From: an uncultured Draconibacterium sp.
GTDB taxonomy: Bacteria > Bacteroidota > Bacteroidia > Bacteroidales > Prolixibacteraceae
Direction of reading: 5' to 3'
Assembly (NCBI RefSeq): GCF_963674925.1
Contig: NZ_OY771647.1
Span: 2,681,501-2,745,500 of the forward strand
Length of the DNA: 64,000 nt
The translations under genes and the position numbers were made by a program. This document shows, piece after piece, positions 8,358 through 16,626 of the stretch (the first letter of the stretch is position 1; the number at the start of each line of letters is the position of its first letter). The notes under the pieces were generated by a model. That model made no database searches, was not told the DNA's origin, and worked only from the letters and a program-made list of their open reading frames with translations.

Positions 8358-10706
8358 TTAAAATTTAAAGTTATAAGTGATGGATGGGATAGGAGCTCCG
8401 ATAATCGACAAGCGAATAAATTCCGTTTGATTCGGATTGGCTTCGTTTGCTCCCGGAGTAATTGAATAGGCATTTCGTCGTCCGTAAACATTGTACACCG
8501 AGACATTAATCGATTGTTTAAAACGTCGGTTCGCATTCTTTTTAAAGTCGTAAGTAAACGACAGGTCCAGGCGGTTATAATCCGGAATTCGGTTACTATT
8601 GCGGGCGGAATATTCGTAAACCTGGTTGCCCTGAACATAGTATTTAGCCACCGGGTACGATGTTGGATTTCCGGTTGCATATACAAAATTGGCTGCAAAG
8701 TTCCAGCGGTCGTTCAGTTGGTAACTCGATACCAGCGAAAGATCGTGTGTACGATCGTACGATGACGGGTATGGATTTCCGTTGTTTATACCCGGAATCT
8801 CGCGTTCTGTTTTCGACCAGGTGTAACCCACCCAACCGGTAAGTTTCCCTTTCGATTTTTTAACCAAAGCCTCCAGTCCTTTCGAAGTGCCTGAACCATG
8901 TAGCAACTCGGTTTCAATAGCATCGTTCAGAAACAGTTCTGCTCCCTCGATGTAGTCCAGAACATTATGCATGTCTTTGTAATAAACCTCAACAGAGGTT
9001 TCCCACATGTTTTGCTGAAAGTTTCTGAAATAACCGAGCGAAACCTGGTCAACCTTCAATGGTTTTATGTAGGTGCTCGATGGCAGCCAGATATCAAGTG
9101 GGGTAGGCGATTGCGTGTTTGAAATAAGGTGCAGGTTTTGCACCATGCGGTTGTACGATCCCTTGACGGAGCTGTTGCGGTCGAGTGTATATTTCATACT
9201 TAAACGTGGCTCCAGATGAATAAATGCATCGCCGATTTTATCTTTCTTGCCGTAGCTGATGGTTTCAATAATTTCATTCTTATCAGGATTTTCAGGATCC
9301 TCGTAAATATTCACTTCTCCTTTACCTACCTGCTGAAAATGACTTAAACGTACGCCGTATTGCATTGAAAAACGATCGGATATCTTTTGTTCGTTCGAAA
9401 GATAAACCGCACTTTCAATAGCATTGTAGTGGGCCAGTTCCATATCCGAGAACATGGAGTTATCGCCGTTGGTGGTAATTTTGCCCGGACGGAATTCATG
9501 TTTTATGGTGTTCACCCCAAACTTTACAGTGTTTTGTGGATTTGCAAACCAGGTAAAATCCGCCTTTCCGTTGTAGTCTTTTATTCGCGATGACCAATCG
9601 AAGTTGTCGGCATTCTCTCCCGGAACTCCAAGTTTGTAATCGTAGTTCGAAAAAATGGCCGAGATATTCATAAAAATCTTATCGCCGAAAATATGGTTCC
9701 AGCGGGCTGTTGCGGTGGCATTTCCCCAACGCATGTACATTGATTCGCCCAACTCAAAAACATCTTCACCCATATAACCGGATAAGTAGATACGGTTGTT
9801 ATTGTTGATAACGAGATTCGATTTTCCGTTCAAATCGTAAAAATACATGGTGTTGTCCTCCAGTTCATCCAAACCGGCAGCTTTTCCTAAAATGTCGTAA
9901 TAAGTACGGCGTCCGGCCAGCAGGAAACTCCATTTGTCTTTAATAATCGGTCCTTCCAGGGTTAACCGGCTCGACAGGTTGCCGATTCCGCCATCAAAAC
10001 CAAACTGTTTGGAGTTACCGTCTTTTTGTCGGATATCTATTACCGAAGAGGCTTTTCCGCCGTATTCGGCCGGAATTCCGCTTTTATAAACCTGAATATC
10101 TTTTATGGCATTCGAGTTAAACACCGAAAAGAAACCCATCAGGTGCGAGGCATTGTATACCGGTGCTTCGTCCAATATCATCAGGTTTTCGTCGGGGCCA
10201 CCGCCACGAACATATAAACCCGAGCTGGCTTCACCACCACTCTGAATACCGGGCAACAGCTGTATGGTGCGGATAATGTCCACTTCGCCCATAAATGCCG
10301 GAAGTTTCTGAATGGTTTTTACCGGAAGTTTTTCCATTCCCATTTCAATACGTTCAACATTGGCATTGGCAGCTTCGCCACTCACAATAATCTCTTCCAT
10401 TACTTCGGTATTTTCCTGTAACGAATGCGAAATGTTTAGACTTTCCCTGGCATCAATTTTCTGTTTAATGGTTTGGTAACCGATAAACGAAATCTGAAGC
10501 GTGTAGCTTCCTTCGGGAATGGTAAGTGAGTAAAATCCGTAGGCATTTGATGCGGTGCCCTGTTTCAGTTCTTCAACATAAACCGTAGCACCAATCAGCG
10601 CTTCTCCATTGGAAGCGTCTCTGAGGTAACCACTTAAGGTAATGTTCTGTGCTTGTACTACAACTCCAATGGAAAGGAGAAGGAGTAACATCATTGTTTT
10701 CATCAT
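8358..10706 (-). CDS. TonB-dependent receptor with carboxypeptidase-like N-terminal domain
   Basis: A signal peptide (about 1-19, ending VQAQ) is followed by a CarboxypepD_reg-like domain (about 20-100, LSGYLRDASNGEALIGATVYV). Then come a plug domain (about 115-230, with GGPDENLMILDEAPVYN and GIPAEYGGKASSVIDI) and a 22-strand-type barrel ending in aromatic YNFKF. It takes up a substrate across the outer membrane using TonB energy. Paired with the downstream DUF4249 lipoprotein; no sigma/anti-sigma pair or enzyme is linked, so the substrate is open. Several clustered Met codons at the start make the exact N-terminus uncertain by a few residues. Confidence 0.92.
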   Translation of the reverse strand: MMKTMMLLLLLSIGVVVQAQNITLSGYLRDASNGEALIGATVYVEELKQGTASNAYGFYSLTIPEGSYTLQISFIGYQTIKQKIDARESLNISHSLQENTEVMEEIIVSGEAANANVERIEMGMEKLPVKTIQKLPAFMGEVDIIRTIQLLPGIQSGGEASSGLYVRGGGPDENLMILDEAPVYNASHLMGFFSVFNSNAIKDIQVYKSGIPAEYGGKASSVIDIRQKDGNSKQFGFDGGIGNLSSRLTLEGPIIKDKWSFLLAGRRTYYDILGKAAGLDELEDNTMYFYDLNGKSNLVINNNNRIYLSGYMGEDVFELGESMYMRWGNATATARWNHIFGDKIFMNISAIFSNYDYKLGVPGENADNFDWSSRIKDYNGKADFTWFANPQNTVKFGVNTIKHEFRPGKITTNGDNSMFSDMELAHYNAIESAVYLSNEQKISDRFSMQYGVRLSHFQQVGKGEVNIYEDPENPDKNEIIETISYGKKDKIGDAFIHLEPRLSMKYTLDRNSSVKGSYNRMVQNLHLISNTQSPTPLDIWLPSSTYIKPLKVDQVSLGYFRNFQQNMWETSVEVYYKDMHNVLDYIEGAELFLNDAIETELLHGSGTSKGLEALVKKSKGKLTGWVGYTWSKTEREIPGINNGNPYPSSYDRTHDLSLVSSYQLNDRWNFAANFVYATGNPTSYPVAKYYVQGNQVYEYSARNSNRIPDYNRLDLSFTYDFKKNANRRFKQSINVSVYNVYGRRNAYSITPGANEANPNQTEFIRLSIIGAPIPSITYNFKF

Positions 10707-10932
10707 TTTTTGGCTTTTGTTTCTAATTGTTTTCTGTTTTGGATGTTTGGCTGAACATCCACATTGTTTTTTAGCTTCAACAAAAGTAATACATCGTATA
10801 AATCTGTTTTTTTTAATCCGACCAATTAACGTTTTTAGTCGACAAACGATACGAATCTATATTTTTGTCGTTTCTGTAAATAGTGACAACAAAAAATGAC
10901 GAGGGTTACAGTTTTTTAAATTTTTTTTGAAA

Positions 10933-12120
10933 TCAGTGTTGAATTAAAACCTGTTGCGAATGCTGAAATGTGTCTGAGCTAACTTTTATAATGTAGGTTC
11001 CGTTCGTAAGATCCTGGATTGGAATACGCTCGTTGCTGTTGGTGGTTGTATAAACCTTGTTAAGCTGACCTTTTGTGTTATAGATGTTAACAGTTAACTG
11101 CTGATCTAATTGTTGTTCTGGATTGAAAAACTGGAATGATTCAGAAGCAGGATTTGGAAAAATATAGCTCGATTGGGAAGAAAGATGGCTGGTGTTATCG
11201 CGCCAGTCGCGAATGCCATTATGGTTTAAATCGCCTGGCGAACAGCTGCTGGCTGTTGGGTTTTGCCAGCTTGAGCCTTTGACCACCAGGTCAAAAAGAT
11301 CGTCAAGTCCATCATTATCCTCATCCGAATAGAGGAGCTGAATTCCGGCTTTGCCATTGTTTCCTGAATCGAATGATTCTAATAAATCCATACTTCCATC
11401 ATTATCCGAATCGGTATCTGTCATATCAGGTATTCCATCACGGTCGGTATCCACCGGATTATAGCACGTGCCGCCCATTTCCGGGTCGTAGGCATCGTCC
11501 CATCCATTTTGGTTGGCATCAATATTCGAGGGCTGAATGTAATTATTTTCCTGTTGCCATTCAACGTTGTCGGTAATACCATCGTTATCGCTATCAATAT
11601 CCAAATTGTTCGGAATACCGTCATTGTCGGTGTCCAGGCCAACTCCATCCAAATAGTCGGGAAGGCCGTCGTTATCGTTATCCAGGTCAGCGTAATTCGG
11701 AATACCATCCAGGTCAGCGTTCTCTATTATTTGAATAAATACACTGGCCTCTGCACCGTATTCGTTTTGGGTAAGTTCTTTTATGTAATAGTTGAAACTG
11801 ATGTTACCTTCATATTTTTCAGGAACCTCTAACCTGAAATGCCCGTCTTTTTCCATGGTAAGCAGAGCGTTTTTTGGAGAAGCAGCAAATTTGATCTCGA
11901 TTTTGTCTCCGTTAGGATCATAATCGTTAATCAGTACATCACCGTAAAATATCAGATTGTATTGGGCAGCAATAATAAAGGTGTCGTTTTGGGCCACAGG
12001 CGGTAAGTTCAAACCATCTTCTTTGGTGGTAAGATTCGTTGCGCCATATCCTCTACAAAAGCTAATAATAAATAAGAATAGGAGCACGCCCAGGTTCCAT
12101 ATCTTGGCTTGTATTTTCAA
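10933..12120 (-). CDS. Secreted protein with cadherin-like fold, TSP3-type repeats and T9SS sorting domain
   Basis: The 395-residue protein has a signal peptide (about 1-26) and an Ig/cadherin-like domain with NLPPVAQNDTFII and YYIKE (about 40-130). A series of DxDxDG calcium-binding repeats follows (about 135-280). A C-terminal type A sorting domain (about 315-395) shows FPNPASESF, then VNIYNTKGQ and NGTYIIKVSS. It should be exported by the type IX secretion system and anchored or released at the cell surface. A lone gene between the TonB receptor and the LacI regulator; its specific function is unknown. Confidence 0.85.
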   Translation of the reverse strand: MKIQAKIWNLGVLLFLFIISFCRGYGATNLTTKEDGLNLPPVAQNDTFIIAAQYNLIFYGDVLINDYDPNGDKIEIKFAASPKNALLTMEKDGHFRLEVPEKYEGNISFNYYIKELTQNEYGAEASVFIQIIENADLDGIPNYADLDNDNDGLPDYLDGVGLDTDNDGIPNNLDIDSDNDGITDNVEWQQENNYIQPSNIDANQNGWDDAYDPEMGGTCYNPVDTDRDGIPDMTDTDSDNDGSMDLLESFDSGNNGKAGIQLLYSDEDNDGLDDLFDLVVKGSSWQNPTASSCSPGDLNHNGIRDWRDNTSHLSSQSSYIFPNPASESFQFFNPEQQLDQQLTVNIYNTKGQLNKVYTTTNSNERIPIQDLTNGTYIIKVSSDTFQHSQQVLIQH

Positions 12121-12327
12121 AACGGGTTTGTATTATTCAAATATACGCAGATAATGAGGGCTTTAGCGAATCATGATTGCTGAATCAGTGGGATGAAACG
12201 ATTGTTTTTACAAGCCGTTTTGCTTAGCTGAGCTAAGGATTATTGTATTGTGTATAAGATAATTATGCCTTCAGTGTTATTTTTGCTGAGCGCAGGCTAA
12301 GGAATTGTGTATTGAGGCTTCGGGAAC

Positions 12328-13353
12328 TTATTTTAATTGTGATGAATCCCGGATAACCAGTTCTGTTTCCATCATTATCGTTTCGTAGCTTTTGGGTTTT
12401 ACTTTGCTGCTAATTTGTTTAATTAACAGTTCGGCAGCTTTTTGTCCCATTTCAAATCCGGGCTGTTTTATTGTAGATATGGAGGGAGTTACCAGTTCGC
12501 TGAATGGCTCGTTACTAAATCCTACAATCGCAATATCTTCAGGCACTTTAATGCCTTTTTCGTTTAAAAGAATGATGGTACTCAATGCGGTTGTGTCGTT
12601 GGCACAAAAAATGGCATCGGGTCTTTCTTTTGTTCTCAGAATCTTTTTTATGGCATTGAGTCCGTCTTCACGGGTCAGGCTGTTATGTAATATCTGGTTC
12701 TCGTTAATCTGTAGTCCGGCATCGCTAATTGCCTGTCGGTAACCGGCTTCGCGTTTCGCGTAGATTTGCAGGTTAAGTGGTCCGCCTATATGAGCTACTT
12801 TTTTTCGGCCCTGCTCAATAAGGTGCTGTGTTGCCCGGTATGCGCCACCAAAATCATCCACAACAATTTTATGTGCCGGAATTTCTTCTACAATTCGGTC
12901 GAAAAATACCAGCGGAATATTTCTTTCCGAAAAGAGTTTCAGATGATCATACGACTGCGTCTCCATCCCAATCGATAGAATCAATCCATCAACACGGTTC
13001 GAAAAGAAAGTGTGCGCAATGGTGCTTTCCTTTTCTAGGTTATCGTTTGATTGCGAAATGGTAACGGCAAAACCCTGTTTGTAGGCTACATCTTCAATTC
13101 CGGAAATTACCGATGAAAAAAAATGGCGGTTGATCAGCGGAACAATAACGCCAATAGTATTGGTACGTCGGGTGCGCAAATTAGCCGCCATAACATTAGG
13201 GCGGTAACCCATTTCTATTGCTGCTTTTTTTATCTTTTCCCTTGTTGCCTCGCTAATCAGTGGATTGTCTTTTAAAGCACGCGAAACAGTGGATGCCGAA
13301 ATTTCCAGTTTTTTGGCTATATCGTGAATTGTTATTTCCGGTTTGTGCGCCAT
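12328..13353 (-). CDS. LacI family transcriptional regulator of the kdu operon
   Basis: The N-terminal LacI helix-turn-helix (ITIHDIAKKLEISASTVSRAL, residues about 7-27) and hinge (YRPNVMAANLRTRRT) precede a periplasmic-binding-like effector domain (about 60-335) with NRVDGLILS and GFSNEPFSELVTPSIST. It is divergent from kduI across a 121-bp gap containing a perfect 18-bp palindrome with a central CG, the usual LacI-family operator form. It therefore most likely represses kduI-kduD and itself until a uronate-derived metabolite binds. The effector is inferred from the neighbours. Confidence 0.93.
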   Translation of the reverse strand: MAHKPEITIHDIAKKLEISASTVSRALKDNPLISEATREKIKKAAIEMGYRPNVMAANLRTRRTNTIGVIVPLINRHFFSSVISGIEDVAYKQGFAVTISQSNDNLEKESTIAHTFFSNRVDGLILSIGMETQSYDHLKLFSERNIPLVFFDRIVEEIPAHKIVVDDFGGAYRATQHLIEQGRKKVAHIGGPLNLQIYAKREAGYRQAISDAGLQINENQILHNSLTREDGLNAIKKILRTKERPDAIFCANDTTALSTIILLNEKGIKVPEDIAIVGFSNEPFSELVTPSISTIKQPGFEMGQKAAELLIKQISSKVKPKSYETIMMETELVIRDSSQLK

Positions 13354-13371
13354 TTGTTGTTTTATTTATGG

Positions 13372-13402
13372 CAAAGTTAAGAATATTTCTTAATCAATGC
13401 AA
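13372..13402 (-). promoter_or_regulatory. Promoter of the lacI-type regulator
   Basis: On the reverse strand, TTG (13402-13400) lies 20 bp before TAACTTTG (13379-13372), matching the Bacteroidota -33/-7 pattern. The -33 lies inside the operator palindrome. Confidence 0.7.
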
Positions 13403-13413
13403 TCGATTGCATT
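13396..13413. promoter_or_regulatory. LacI-family operator palindrome
   Basis: AATGCAATCGATTGCATT is a perfect 18-bp palindrome with the central CG typical of LacI-family operators. Its core CAATCGATTG supplies the -33 TTG of both divergent promoters, so one bound dimer would block lacI and kduI transcription together. Confidence 0.85.
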
Positions 13414-13437
13414 TTTGTGTCATTCTTATTACATTTG
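13407..13437 (+). promoter_or_regulatory. Promoter of the kduI operon
   Basis: TTG (13407-13409), 20 bp, then TACATTTG (13430-13437) matches TTG-N19/20-TAnnTTTG. Transcription would start near 13443, leaving a leader of about 30 nt before the kduI ATG. Confidence 0.75.
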
Positions 13438-13474
13438 CAGAATTATTCGTTTAAAAATTAAAGAATTAAATACT

Positions 13475-14317
13475 ATGGCAACAATTTATGAGAGAAGGTA
13501 TGCTTATCATCCCGAGGATTTTAAGAAATACGATACAGAAAAGATCAGAAAAGAATTTTTGGTGGAAAACCTGATGGAAGAAGGTAACGTTCGTATGGTT
13601 TATTCATCCATTGAGCGTTACATTGTTGGTGGTGCAGTTCCATTAAGCGAAGAACTTCCCCTGGAAACCATCGATCCGCTGAAAGCTGATTATTTTTGTG
13701 AGCGCCGGGAAGTTGGTGTGATGAATGTAGGTGGCACCGGAACTGTTGTTGTTGATGGAACCGAGTATAAAATGAATTATAAAGATGCTTTATATATTGG
13801 GCGCGGAAGTAAGGAAGTAACATTTAAATCAGACGATGCTACAAAACCTGCTCACTTCTATTTTAACTCTGCACCGGCGCACAAAGAATATCCAACCAAG
13901 CAGGTAACTTTAGCCGATGCCAATGTGCTGCATCTGGGCAGCCTGGAAACATCGAACGAAAGAAATATTAACCAGCTGATGATTAACACCGTTGTTGATA
14001 CTTGTCAGTTGCAAATGGGAATGACTGAGTTGAAACCCGGTAGTGTTTGGAACACCATGCCGGCACATCAGCATACACGCCGCAACGAGGTGTATTTTTA
14101 CTTCGAAGTTCCCGAAGATCAGGCAATCTGCCATTTTATGGGCGAGCCACAGGAAACACGTCACATTTGGCTGAAAAACGAACAAGCGGTTATTTCGCCT
14201 GAGTGGTCGATCCATTCGGCTGCCGGAACTTCAAACTACATTTTTATCTGGGGAATGGCGGGTGAAAATCTCGACTACACCGATATGGATGTTATTCAGC
14301 CACAAGAACTGAGATAA
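13475..14317 (+). CDS. kduI: 5-dehydro-4-deoxy-D-glucuronate isomerase
   Basis: Converts 5-keto-4-deoxyuronate (DKI), the spontaneous product of unsaturated uronic acids, to 3-deoxy-D-glycero-2,5-hexodiulosonate. The cupin protein of 280 residues carries the Zn-binding set PAHQHTRRNE and WSIHSAAGTSNY. The ATG at 13475 is chosen over an in-frame ATG at 13397, because the latter lies in the operator and would precede transcription. kduD follows 33 bp downstream and supplies the next enzyme. Regulated by the divergent LacI protein. Confidence 0.96.
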   Translation: MATIYERRYAYHPEDFKKYDTEKIRKEFLVENLMEEGNVRMVYSSIERYIVGGAVPLSEELPLETIDPLKADYFCERREVGVMNVGGTGTVVVDGTEYKMNYKDALYIGRGSKEVTFKSDDATKPAHFYFNSAPAHKEYPTKQVTLADANVLHLGSLETSNERNINQLMINTVVDTCQLQMGMTELKPGSVWNTMPAHQHTRRNEVYFYFEVPEDQAICHFMGEPQETRHIWLKNEQAVISPEWSIHSAAGTSNYIFIWGMAGENLDYTDMDVIQPQELR

Positions 14318-14350
14318 GACACAACAAGAAATCATAAAAAAATAATTGAA

Positions 14351-15148
14351 ATGATACAAGAATTATTCAGCCTAAACGGAAAAGTTGCACTAATAACCGG
14401 CGGAACGCATGGTATTGGAATGGCAATTGGAAAAACGCTGGGGCAGGCCGGCGCAAAAATCTGTGTGAACGATATTTCTGATGAAAAACTGGAAGAATGT
14501 AAAGCAGAATATGCCCAAGCCGGTGTTGATGTATACACTTTAAAATTTGATGTTACCAACGAAGAAGCCGTTGATCAAGGAATATCTCAAATAGAAGAAG
14601 AGGTAGGCGATGTGGATATTTTGGTCAACAACGCCGGTATCATCAAACGTATTCCAATTCTGGATATGCCGGTTGCTGATTATAAACAGGTTATTGATAT
14701 TGACCTTGTTGCACCGTTGATTCTGGCAAAACGTGTTGCTCCGAAAATGATTGAGAAACGTTCGGGTAAGATTATTAATATGTGCTCGATGATGAGTGTT
14801 TACGGACGTAACTCAGTATCAGCTTATGCATCGGCAAAAGGAGGCTTGAAACTGTTAACCGCTAATATGTGCTGCGAGTGGGCAAAATACAATGTGCAGA
14901 TTAACGGAATCGGTCCGGGATACATTGCAACGGCTCAAACAGCACCAATTCGCGAAGGAGGTCATCCGTTTAACGATTTGGTGATGATGCGTACTCCGGC
15001 TAACCGTTGGGGCGAACCTGAAGATATTGGTAATGCGGCCTTGTTCCTGGCATCAAAAGCAGCCGACTTTGTAAACGGACAAGTGCTTTATGTCGATGGT
15101 GGTATTTTAGCCAACTTTGGTTATGTGAAAGGCGAAAACGATATTTAA
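14351..15148 (+). CDS. kduD: 2-dehydro-3-deoxy-D-gluconate 5-dehydrogenase
   Basis: A short-chain dehydrogenase of 265 residues reducing the KduI product to 2-keto-3-deoxygluconate (KDG). The Rossmann motif TGGTHGIG (about 16-23), NNAG (about 96-99), the catalytic Ser and YASAK (about 157-161) are all present, and LFLASKAADFVNGQVLYVDGG closes the fold. It follows kduI as its pathway partner. KDG kinase and aldolase are not in the window. Confidence 0.95.
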   Translation: MIQELFSLNGKVALITGGTHGIGMAIGKTLGQAGAKICVNDISDEKLEECKAEYAQAGVDVYTLKFDVTNEEAVDQGISQIEEEVGDVDILVNNAGIIKRIPILDMPVADYKQVIDIDLVAPLILAKRVAPKMIEKRSGKIINMCSMMSVYGRNSVSAYASAKGGLKLLTANMCCEWAKYNVQINGIGPGYIATAQTAPIREGGHPFNDLVMMRTPANRWGEPEDIGNAALFLASKAADFVNGQVLYVDGGILANFGYVKGENDI

Positions 15149-15160
15149 AAATTAACCGGT

Positions 15161-15216
15161 AAAAAGTGTGTCAGAAACAGAATGCGAATTCGTTACTTGT
15201 TTCAGATACACTTTTT
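15161..15216 (+). terminator. Long hairpin between kduD and the DUF4861 gene
   Basis: The 19-nt arms AAAAAGTGTGTCAGAAACA and TGTTTCAGATACACTTTTT pair with only two imperfect positions around an 18-nt loop, and the distal arm ends in five T. It lies 13 bp after the kduD stop and 26 bp before the DUF4861 start. It could act as an attenuator or partial terminator lowering expression of the third gene. Confidence 0.65.
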
Positions 15217-15241
15217 GCTAACGCATAAATCTAATCCAACT

Positions 15242-16507
15242 ATGAAGAATATTTTTCCATTTGGTATTTTGTTTCTGATCCTGTTTACTTCGTGTACGCA
15301 ACAACCAGTAATTACACTAAAAAATCCATTGGCGGAAGAACGAACCGATGAGGTAGTTGTTTTAACACGCGAAGAAATTGCCGCAAAAATTGCTTTGGAA
15401 GAAGGCAAATTGCCGGTATTTAAGTACGGCGATAAAACAATTGCCAGCCAGGTTGATGATTTAGACGGCGATGGAAATTGGGATGAAGTAGTCCTTTTGG
15501 TAGATATAAAAGCCAACGAAACCATTGAAGCAAAAATCGAATTGGTTGCGGAGTCGGATTATCCAAAAGTTGAAAAACGCACCAACCTGCGTTTAGGAAT
15601 TCATCAGGAAGACGGATCGTACAAAGAGGTGGATTACTACAAAGCAGTTCCGGTTAGCGAGCCTTTTAAAATTATTGCCCAGGGAGAAGGTGTTACCTGG
15701 GAAAATGACAAGATCGCTTTCAGGATTTATTTTGATTGCCGGAATGTAAAAGACCTGTTTGGAAAACGCAAACCGGTAATGGTGGCCGACGATGTGCATA
15801 CACCTGCTATTCCTGATTATCATGTTTTGAACGACTGGGGAATGGATGTGTTACATTGCGGTAGTTCACTGGGATCGGGTGGAATTGCGTTATTGAGAAA
15901 TGATTCGTTGATTCGATTGGGATCGACAAAAGTGTATGAATATCAGAAAATAGTTGAAGGGCCGATTCGTTCGGTTTTCGATTTGAAATATTCGGGTTGG
16001 GATATTGATGGCGAAGAAATGGAAGCCGTGGAGCGCATTACCATTTATCCCGGGAAATACTGGTTTGAATCGGATGTAACATTTTTTGGATGTGCTGAAG
16101 ATGATCAGGTTGTAACGGGCATTGTTACCTCGCAATTAAAAAAGGAACCCTTCCAGTTTGAGGTAGCTGATTTTACCTGTATAGGTACCCACGATGTACA
16201 GTCGCTGAATAACGATGAGTTGGGAATGGCAGTGATTGTTCCCAAAACCGAAGCCGGTAAAATAGGAAGAACCACCGACATCAATTGGTTCGAGAAAGGT
16301 GTTAAAACGGTACCGGAGAAAAATTTTAGCCATGTGATTTCGGAAACGTTTTACATTGGTCAAAAATGTAAAAATGCCCAACCGGCAAAACATTATTTTT
16401 TCTCGGTTTGGGGCTTAGATAAAGACCAGTGGAAAACAGAAGATGGTTTCCGGGAATACATTACCGAAGAGGCTGAAAAACTTTCGTCGCCGATTCAGAA
16501 ATTGTAG
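15242..16507 (+). CDS. DUF4861 family lipoprotein linked to uronate catabolism
   Basis: The 421-residue protein starts with a lipoprotein signal (MKNIFPFGILFLILFTSC, Cys 18) followed by the DUF4861 body with DDLDGDGNWDEVV (about 71-83) and DYHVLNDWGMDVLHCG. The ATG at 15242 is preferred over one at 15182 that lies inside a hairpin and would spoil the signal peptide. DUF4861 genes recur beside uronate-processing genes and polysaccharide lyases in Bacteroidota; the position after kduI-kduD supports a role in processing unsaturated uronosyl oligosaccharides in the periplasm or at the surface. No catalytic residues can be named. Confidence 0.85.
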   Translation: MKNIFPFGILFLILFTSCTQQPVITLKNPLAEERTDEVVVLTREEIAAKIALEEGKLPVFKYGDKTIASQVDDLDGDGNWDEVVLLVDIKANETIEAKIELVAESDYPKVEKRTNLRLGIHQEDGSYKEVDYYKAVPVSEPFKIIAQGEGVTWENDKIAFRIYFDCRNVKDLFGKRKPVMVADDVHTPAIPDYHVLNDWGMDVLHCGSSLGSGGIALLRNDSLIRLGSTKVYEYQKIVEGPIRSVFDLKYSGWDIDGEEMEAVERITIYPGKYWFESDVTFFGCAEDDQVVTGIVTSQLKKEPFQFEVADFTCIGTHDVQSLNNDELGMAVIVPKTEAGKIGRTTDINWFEKGVKTVPEKNFSHVISETFYIGQKCKNAQPAKHYFFSVWGLDKDQWKTEDGFREYITEEAEKLSSPIQKL

Positions 16508-16520
16508 AGTGGATAATTTT

Positions 16521-16598
16521 GTCATTCCGACGAAGGAGCAACTACTGAGAAATCTGTTCTATTGGGAGAGATTTCTCCTCATTCTTCGTCGAAATGAC
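16521..16598. repeat. Dispersed intergenic palindrome, family A, copy 2
   Basis: It begins GTCATTCCGACGAAGGAG, contains GAGAAATCTGTTC and its inverse GAGATTTCTC, and ends TTCGTCGAAATGAC. It folds as a long imperfect hairpin between two convergent genes (DUF4861 and GH92) and may end both transcripts. Confidence 0.78.
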
Positions 16599-16626
16599 AA
16601 TCTGAACTTGTTCTTAAAGAATAGTT

